Shown here: positions 60,133 through 64,000 of the stretch, in pieces | Numbering within the stretch: the first letter of the stretch is position 1 | How the letters are laid out: each line of letters opens with the position of its first letter | Assembly (NCBI RefSeq): GCF_000355765.4 | Contig: NZ_CP021106.3 | Coordinates: 2,699,137-2,763,136 of the forward strand | Length of the DNA: 64,000 bases | Reading direction: 5' to 3' | Source: Nitrosospira lacus | GTDB lineage: Bacteria > Pseudomonadota > Gammaproteobacteria > Burkholderiales > Nitrosomonadaceae | Notes under the pieces: generated by a model | What the model was told of the DNA's origin: nothing | The model's database searches: none | Seen by the model: only the letters and a program-made list of their open reading frames with translations | Position numbers and translations under genes: made by a program

Positions 60133-60469
60133 CTCTCTTCTCCTTTTTTCCGTGGTCCAGCAAGCACCACATATTCGACTACGGCAAGTATAAATGCCCC
60201 GAAAATATCCCCATGGTCTTCTCCGCCCTGCTGGGGCGAGGACATCTATTCTGTTTTTATATTAAACAATTTTATTGCGCCCGTACTTTATCTCTGGTTT
60301 ATGTAAACAGGTAGCACCAGTGGTACTACTCTTTCTGGTACCACGACCATCGATTCAACCACTCCATATAATCAACCACCCGCATGTGAGCGCGGGAACT
60401 CTTTTTTTCCCTTATCATTTAAGGGGTTTAATACATGAGCGAAAGCCGCCCGACGTTCCCGCGTATCAT
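60133..60469. other. Upstream region of haoA
   Basis: 337 bp with no gene. Holds the haoA promoter: AT-rich stretch 60245-60280 and the 62-bp block listed below. I could not pick a single -35/-10 pair with confidence. Confidence 0.5.
60283..60344. promoter_or_regulatory. Conserved 62-bp upstream block of haoA (copy 1)
   Basis: Near-identical to the block at 57124-57185 (53 of 62 bases), in the same orientation relative to the gene, about 150 bp upstream of the haoA start. Carries GGTACCA/TGGTAC half-palindromes. Confidence 0.65.
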
Positions 60470-60877
60470 CTACTTCATTACCAGCCAGAATACCAGGCTC
60501 GCGAGCACACCGATCAGCGCGATACAGACAGTAAGCAGAAGCTTTATCCGGACTCGAAATACTTCAATGGCTTCGACTACGAGTGCGTTCTGTTCGGCAA
60601 GCGACTTGATTAACTCGGTAGATGATTTTTGTTCATCATTCAATTCAACCAGCCTTGCCTCTAACAGACGAACCCGTTTATCCAGGCTGGCGAAACTGCT
60701 GCTGGCCGTTGAAATGGAAGATTCCGCTGAAGATTCTGCGGAAGACTCCGCAAAAGCGCTCGCGTCAGCCTTTGTTGCCGAAAAGAGACGTTTTGCCGCC
60801 TTGACGATATGTGGCGCCGACTCCAGCACATCCGCCCATGGAATAATCTTCAGGGCTGTCATCCAGCCGATTGCCAT
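60470..60877 (-). CDS. Small coiled-coil membrane protein, unknown function
   Basis: 135 residues with GGGAGG ahead of the ATG. The N-terminal segment (LKIIPWADVLESAPHIVKAAKRLF) resembles a conserved hypothetical family I recall from betaproteobacteria. A low-complexity run follows (FAESSAESSAESSISTASSSFA), then a coiled coil (LDKRVRLLEARLVELNDEQKSSTELIKSLAEQNALVVEAIE), and a C-terminal membrane helix (LLTVCIALIGVLASLVFWLVM). Tail-anchored, so mostly cytosolic. Lies between the hao cluster and mtkB on the same strand as both. Confidence 0.75.
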   Translation of the reverse strand: MAIGWMTALKIIPWADVLESAPHIVKAAKRLFSATKADASAFAESSAESSAESSISTASSSFASLDKRVRLLEARLVELNDEQKSSTELIKSLAEQNALVVEAIEVFRVRIKLLLTVCIALIGVLASLVFWLVMK

Positions 60878-61022
60878 GTTTAAGCCTCCCTATCTCGAAT
60901 ATATCTGATATGAACGCGCTGTATAAACCGCATGCGGCGGCTGGCTGCTTATTTCTTAATTTGGCACGCCATGATCCGCACTCGGTTTTCTGAGCACCGG
61001 GTTCACTTCAGGGATTCGAAAC

Positions 61023-61910
61023 TTACATCCTTGCCAATACTGCGGCCACGGTGTCACCCATTGCGGCAGGAGTCGGGCAGATAGTGATACCCAGTTCTTT
61101 CAGCATAGCCACTTTCTCCGCGGCGCTTTCGCCGGCCGATGAAATAATCGCGCCGGCATGTCCCATGCGACGACCTTCCGGTGCGGTTAGGCCCGCAATG
61201 TAGGCAATTAACGGCTTGCTCATATGTTCTTTGGCAAAAATACCCGCCTCAACCTCCTGTGGTCCGCCAATTTCACCGATCATGATTACTGCCTTGGTTT
61301 CAACATCCTCTTCAAATTTTTCAAGAATATCACGGTGCGAACTGCCGATAATCGGATCCCCGCCAATACCTACCGAGGTTGATATGCCAATACCCAATAT
61401 TCTCATCTGATCAGCAGCTTCATAGCCCAGCGTACCGGAACGGCCAACAACACCAACATTCCCCTGCATATAAATATGCCCGGGCATGATTCCCAGCATC
61501 GCGCGTCCCGGACTGATCGTACCGGCGCAGTTCGGGCCGGTCAGGACCATTCTTTCCTGGACAGGCAAGCGGCGCAGAAAGTTCTTGACCGTCATCATAT
61601 CCTGAGTGGGAATGCCATCGGTAATCGCCACGCAGTATTTAATGCCGGCGTCAGCGGCTTCCATAATCGAATCCGCCGCGAACGCCGGCGGAACAAATAC
61701 GATGCTGGCTTCCGCTCCGACCTGTCGTACAGCTTCTTTTACTGTATTGAATACCGGCAGATCCAGGTGCCGCTGGCCGCCCTTGCCCGGGGTAACCCCC
61801 CCCACGACATTGGACCCATAACGGATCATGTCCTGCGCATGGAAGGTACCGATTTTCCCGGTGAAACCTTGAATGATGATACGCGTACTCTCGCTAACCA
61901 GGATTGCCAT
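61023..61910 (-). CDS. mtkB: Malate-CoA ligase alpha subunit (SucD-like)
   Basis: 295 residues. CoA-binding Rossmann start (RIIIQGFTGKIGTFHAQDMIRYGSNVVGGVTPGKGG), CAGTISPGRAMLGIMPGHIY, and the phosphohistidine in GRRMGHAGAIIS. The overall sequence matches malate thiokinase alpha (MtkB) better in memory than succinyl-CoA synthetase alpha, and the malyl-CoA lyase-type neighbour supports that. Directly follows mtkA with no gap. Succinyl-CoA ligase activity remains possible. Confidence 0.8.
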   Translation of the reverse strand: MAILVSESTRIIIQGFTGKIGTFHAQDMIRYGSNVVGGVTPGKGGQRHLDLPVFNTVKEAVRQVGAEASIVFVPPAFAADSIMEAADAGIKYCVAITDGIPTQDMMTVKNFLRRLPVQERMVLTGPNCAGTISPGRAMLGIMPGHIYMQGNVGVVGRSGTLGYEAADQMRILGIGISTSVGIGGDPIIGSSHRDILEKFEEDVETKAVIMIGEIGGPQEVEAGIFAKEHMSKPLIAYIAGLTAPEGRRMGHAGAIISSAGESAAEKVAMLKELGITICPTPAAMGDTVAAVLARM

Positions 61911-63101
61911 CTATTTTCCTTTGTTTTCTTTCACAACAACTTCATCGCGAGCCCGGACAACTTTATCAGCCGCCTCCGCCAGCGTGTTCGCGGTAATAAT
62001 GGGCAAGCCGCTCTCCGTGAGGATCCGCTGTCCTTCCTCAACATTTGTGCCTGATAACCGCACAACCAGCGGGATGCTCATATCAATATTCCTTACTGCA
62101 TGCACGACCCCTTCTGCGATCCAATCACAACGATTAATTCCGGCAAATATATTGACCAGCATTGCCTTGACACCTTCGTCAGCCAGTACCAGGCGAAATG
62201 CCTTTTCCGTACGCTCCGCGGATGCACCACCGCCAACGTCAAGAAAGTTCGCAGGCTCACCGCCAGCGAGCTTGATCATATCCATGGTGGCCATGGCCAG
62301 GCCTGCGCCGTTAATCATGCAGCCGATATCGCCATCCAGGCCCACATAACTCAGGCCGTGGTCTGCAGCCGCCACCTCTCGGGAATCTCCCTGGGTCTTA
62401 TCCCGCAACTCGGCAATTTCATGACGACGAAACAGAGCATTGTCATCAAAACTCATTTTGGCATCCAGTATGATTAATTCGCCGCTACTGGTGACAACCA
62501 ATGGATTGATTTCCACCATATTTGCATCAAGGTCGCGCAGCGCGCGATAACAGCCTTTTATGGTCCTGACGGCATGAATGAGTTGCGTAGTCTCCAGCCC
62601 CAATGAAAATGCCATCTCACGCGCCTGATAGTCCTGGAGGCCGACAGCGGGTTCAATATAAATTTTTTTGACTGCGCCGGGATCTGTTTCAGCCAATTCC
62701 TCAATATCCATTCCACCCTGGGCGGAACCGACCATGACGATACGTTCGGAGCTTCGATCAATCAAAAAGCAGAGATACAATTCCTTGGCAATATCCGTTC
62801 CCGCTTCGATATACACTCTCGAACATGTTTTACCCGCCGGCCCGGTTTGATGGGTAATCAAATTTTTTCCCAACAGTTCTTCTGCGGCCGCTTCGACTTC
62901 GTCATGAGTGTTGCAGATCCTGATACCGCCCGCTTTACCGCGCGCTCCGGAATGAATCTGCGCCTTTACCACCCAGACATTCCCTTCGATCTCTCTGGCA
63001 CGCTGGACACTTTCTTCGGGGCTGTAAGCCAAACCACCTTCTGCGATCTTAACGCCATATTTTGTCAGAATCTCTTTTGCCTGATACTCGTGAATGTCCA
63101 A
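61911..63101 (-). CDS. mtkA: Malate-CoA ligase beta subunit (SucC-like)
   Basis: 396 residues. ATP-grasp domain ([34 protein letters not shown]), then the CoA-ligase domain with [42 protein letters not shown]. Together with mtkB it would make malyl-CoA (or succinyl-CoA). The start is a TTG at 63101 preceded by AAGGTGATGT; there is an in-frame stop just above it, so this is firm. The gene order lyase-mtkA-mtkB recalls the serine cycle. Confidence 0.82.
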   Translation of the reverse strand: MDIHEYQAKEILTKYGVKIAEGGLAYSPEESVQRAREIEGNVWVVKAQIHSGARGKAGGIRICNTHDEVEAAAEELLGKNLITHQTGPAGKTCSRVYIEAGTDIAKELYLCFLIDRSSERIVMVGSAQGGMDIEELAETDPGAVKKIYIEPAVGLQDYQAREMAFSLGLETTQLIHAVRTIKGCYRALRDLDANMVEINPLVVTSSGELIILDAKMSFDDNALFRRHEIAELRDKTQGDSREVAAADHGLSYVGLDGDIGCMINGAGLAMATMDMIKLAGGEPANFLDVGGGASAERTEKAFRLVLADEGVKAMLVNIFAGINRCDWIAEGVVHAVRNIDMSIPLVVRLSGTNVEEGQRILTESGLPIITANTLAEAADKVVRARDEVVVKENKGK

Positions 63102-63336
63102 TACATCACCTTAGCTGTTTAAAGAATAAAAAAATTACTTGAACCTTCACCGCGGAAACGGATGATAAGCCGGATAATCAATGCCGTATTTGCAATTACA
63201 TGCATTTTTGTATTTGTATTGGCAACGGCATTCCTTCGCAATGTGCGTAATGCGTCGCTCATCCGCGTCGACAACCGTGACTGGCGGAAAGGCTGCGAAA
63301 GACCGGCGTTTCCTGGAAGCCGCTAAAATATCAATA

Positions 63337-64000
63337 TCAGGTTCTCGCAGCGATGGCCTCCGCCATCTTAACTACGTTATTGGCCATTCTTGCCGACGCG
63401 GCATCAATCAACCGGCCATCCAGCGCGGCCGCTCCCTTTCCGTGAGCGGCCGCCTCCGCTAACGCAGCCAGAATACGATGGGCTTTTTCAATCTCCGCCG
63501 CAGGGGGTGTGAATACATCATTTGCGAGGGCAATTTGTGAAGGATGGATAGCCCACTTGCCTTCACAGCCCAAGGCAGCGGCTCTTTTAGCCGCCAGATT
63601 ATAACCATCGGGATCCTTGATGTCGCCAAAGGGCCCGTCAATGGGCCGTAAGCCATAGGCCCGGCATGCAACTGTCATACGACTGATGGCGGCATGCCAC
63701 TGATCACCCGGATAATCCGGATTGAGTCCGCCAATGTTCGTTGTCCTGGCACGATTACTGGCGGCGTAGTCGGCTACACCGAAATGCAGGGCTTCGAGAC
63801 GGCCCGATCCGCCATTGCGGGCAATGTCCTCTACATTAGCCATACCCAAGGCGGTTTCAATCAACGCTTCAATACCGATTCTGTTCTTCAGTCCTTGCTG
63901 CATTTCCAGCTGATTCAACATGGCTTCAACCATATATACATCAGCATAAACCCCTACTTTCGGAATCAAAATGGTATCCAGTCTCTGACCTGCCTGTTCC
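63337..64000 (-). CDS. mcl: Malyl-CoA lyase-type CoA-ester lyase, cut by the right edge
   Basis: The frame is open to the window end and ends with TGA at 63337, so the N-terminal part is missing. HpcH/HpaI aldolase/citrate-lyase-beta superfamily: ILIPKVG, GIEALIETALGMANVEDIA (catalytic Glu), FGVADYAASNRAR (metal Asp region), GPFGDIKDPDGY and GCEGKWAIHPSQIALANDVF are all typical of malyl-CoA/citramalyl-CoA lyases. It would cleave or form malyl-CoA from glyoxylate and acetyl-CoA. A 235-bp gap separates it from mtkA; the other side is unseen. Confidence 0.82.
   Translation of the reverse strand, partial: EQAGQRLDTILIPKVGVYADVYMVEAMLNQLEMQQGLKNRIGIEALIETALGMANVEDIARNGGSGRLEALHFGVADYAASNRARTTNIGGLNPDYPGDQWHAAISRMTVACRAYGLRPIDGPFGDIKDPDGYNLAAKRAAALGCEGKWAIHPSQIALANDVFTPPAAEIEKAHRILAALAEAAAHGKGAAALDGRLIDAASARMANNVVKMAEAIAART

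Noticed and set aside
63181-63231. Hairpin formed by AATGCCG and CGGCATT in the mcl-mtkA gap
   Set aside because: Arms are short and the loop is long; could be chance in a 235-bp gap.

Overview
This 64 kb window most likely comes from a betaproteobacterial ammonia oxidiser of the Nitrosomonadaceae, and the proteins look most like Nitrosospira. The decisive evidence is a complete hydroxylamine-oxidation cluster on the minus strand: octaheme hydroxylamine oxidoreductase haoA, haoB, tetraheme cytochrome c554 (cycA) and the membrane tetraheme cytochrome cM552 (cycB). The rest is a largely housekeeping betaproteobacterial chromosome. The genus is inferred from memory of protein families, not from a search.

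Layout, left to right. (1) 1-2.4 kb: the end of a cupin-type oxygenase, then four small paralogous lipoprotein genes in tandem, each apparently with its own promoter and terminator. (2) 2.4-5.8 kb: a metallo-beta-lactamase-fold hydrolase, a GGDEF-EAL cyclic-di-GMP protein and a small four-helix membrane protein. (3) 5.9-10.7 kb: the biotin genes bioB-F-H-C-D in one orientation, divergent from comF. (4) 11-20 kb: trmL; a minus-strand group (rhodanese-like, grxC, secB, SH3 protein, gpsA); a plus-strand group gpmA-envC-ctpA-moeB; then slmA and argB. (5) 22-28 kb: a heavy-metal-type RND efflux operon (outer-membrane factor, membrane-fusion lipoprotein, RND pump) next to a wrecked nhaR-like regulator. 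(6) 28-33 kb: htpG with a heat-shock-type promoter, a PQQ-type sugar dehydrogenase homologue, srkA and ychJ. (7) 33.2-35.9 kb: an 887-residue protein joining an HD domain to an Hsp90-type ATPase, of unlike base composition, wedged between ychJ and the end of the nuo operon. (8) 36-52.2 kb: tpiA-secG-tRNA-Leu(GAG)-nuoA to nuoN, a complete 14-subunit complex I operon. (9) 52.4-55.2 kb: pstC-pstA-pstB with a candidate Pho box and no pstS nearby. (10) 55.7-60.4 kb: the hao cluster, whose two promoter regions share a near-identical 62-bp block. (11) 60.5-64 kb: a small membrane protein, then malate-CoA ligase-type mtkA-mtkB and a malyl-CoA lyase-type gene cut by the right edge.

How the parts work together: HAO oxidises hydroxylamine (from ammonia monooxygenase, not in this window), passes electrons to c554 and on through cM552 to quinone. 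Complex I can use proton-motive force in reverse to make NADH for carbon fixation, as is generally thought for these autotrophs. The mtkAB-mcl genes link malate and CoA with glyoxylate and acetyl-CoA, which is unexpected beside the hao cluster.

The intergenic regions hold two repeat families: four copies of a roughly 105-130 bp element ending in a GGATTCAGGTT-like sequence (one partial), and one 161-bp element with 17-bp imperfect terminal inverted repeats abutting the argB stop codon. The best candidates for something undescribed are the HD/Hsp90-type protein, the lipoprotein array and the shared hao/cyc upstream block. No CRISPR array, intact transposase, rRNA or prophage was seen.
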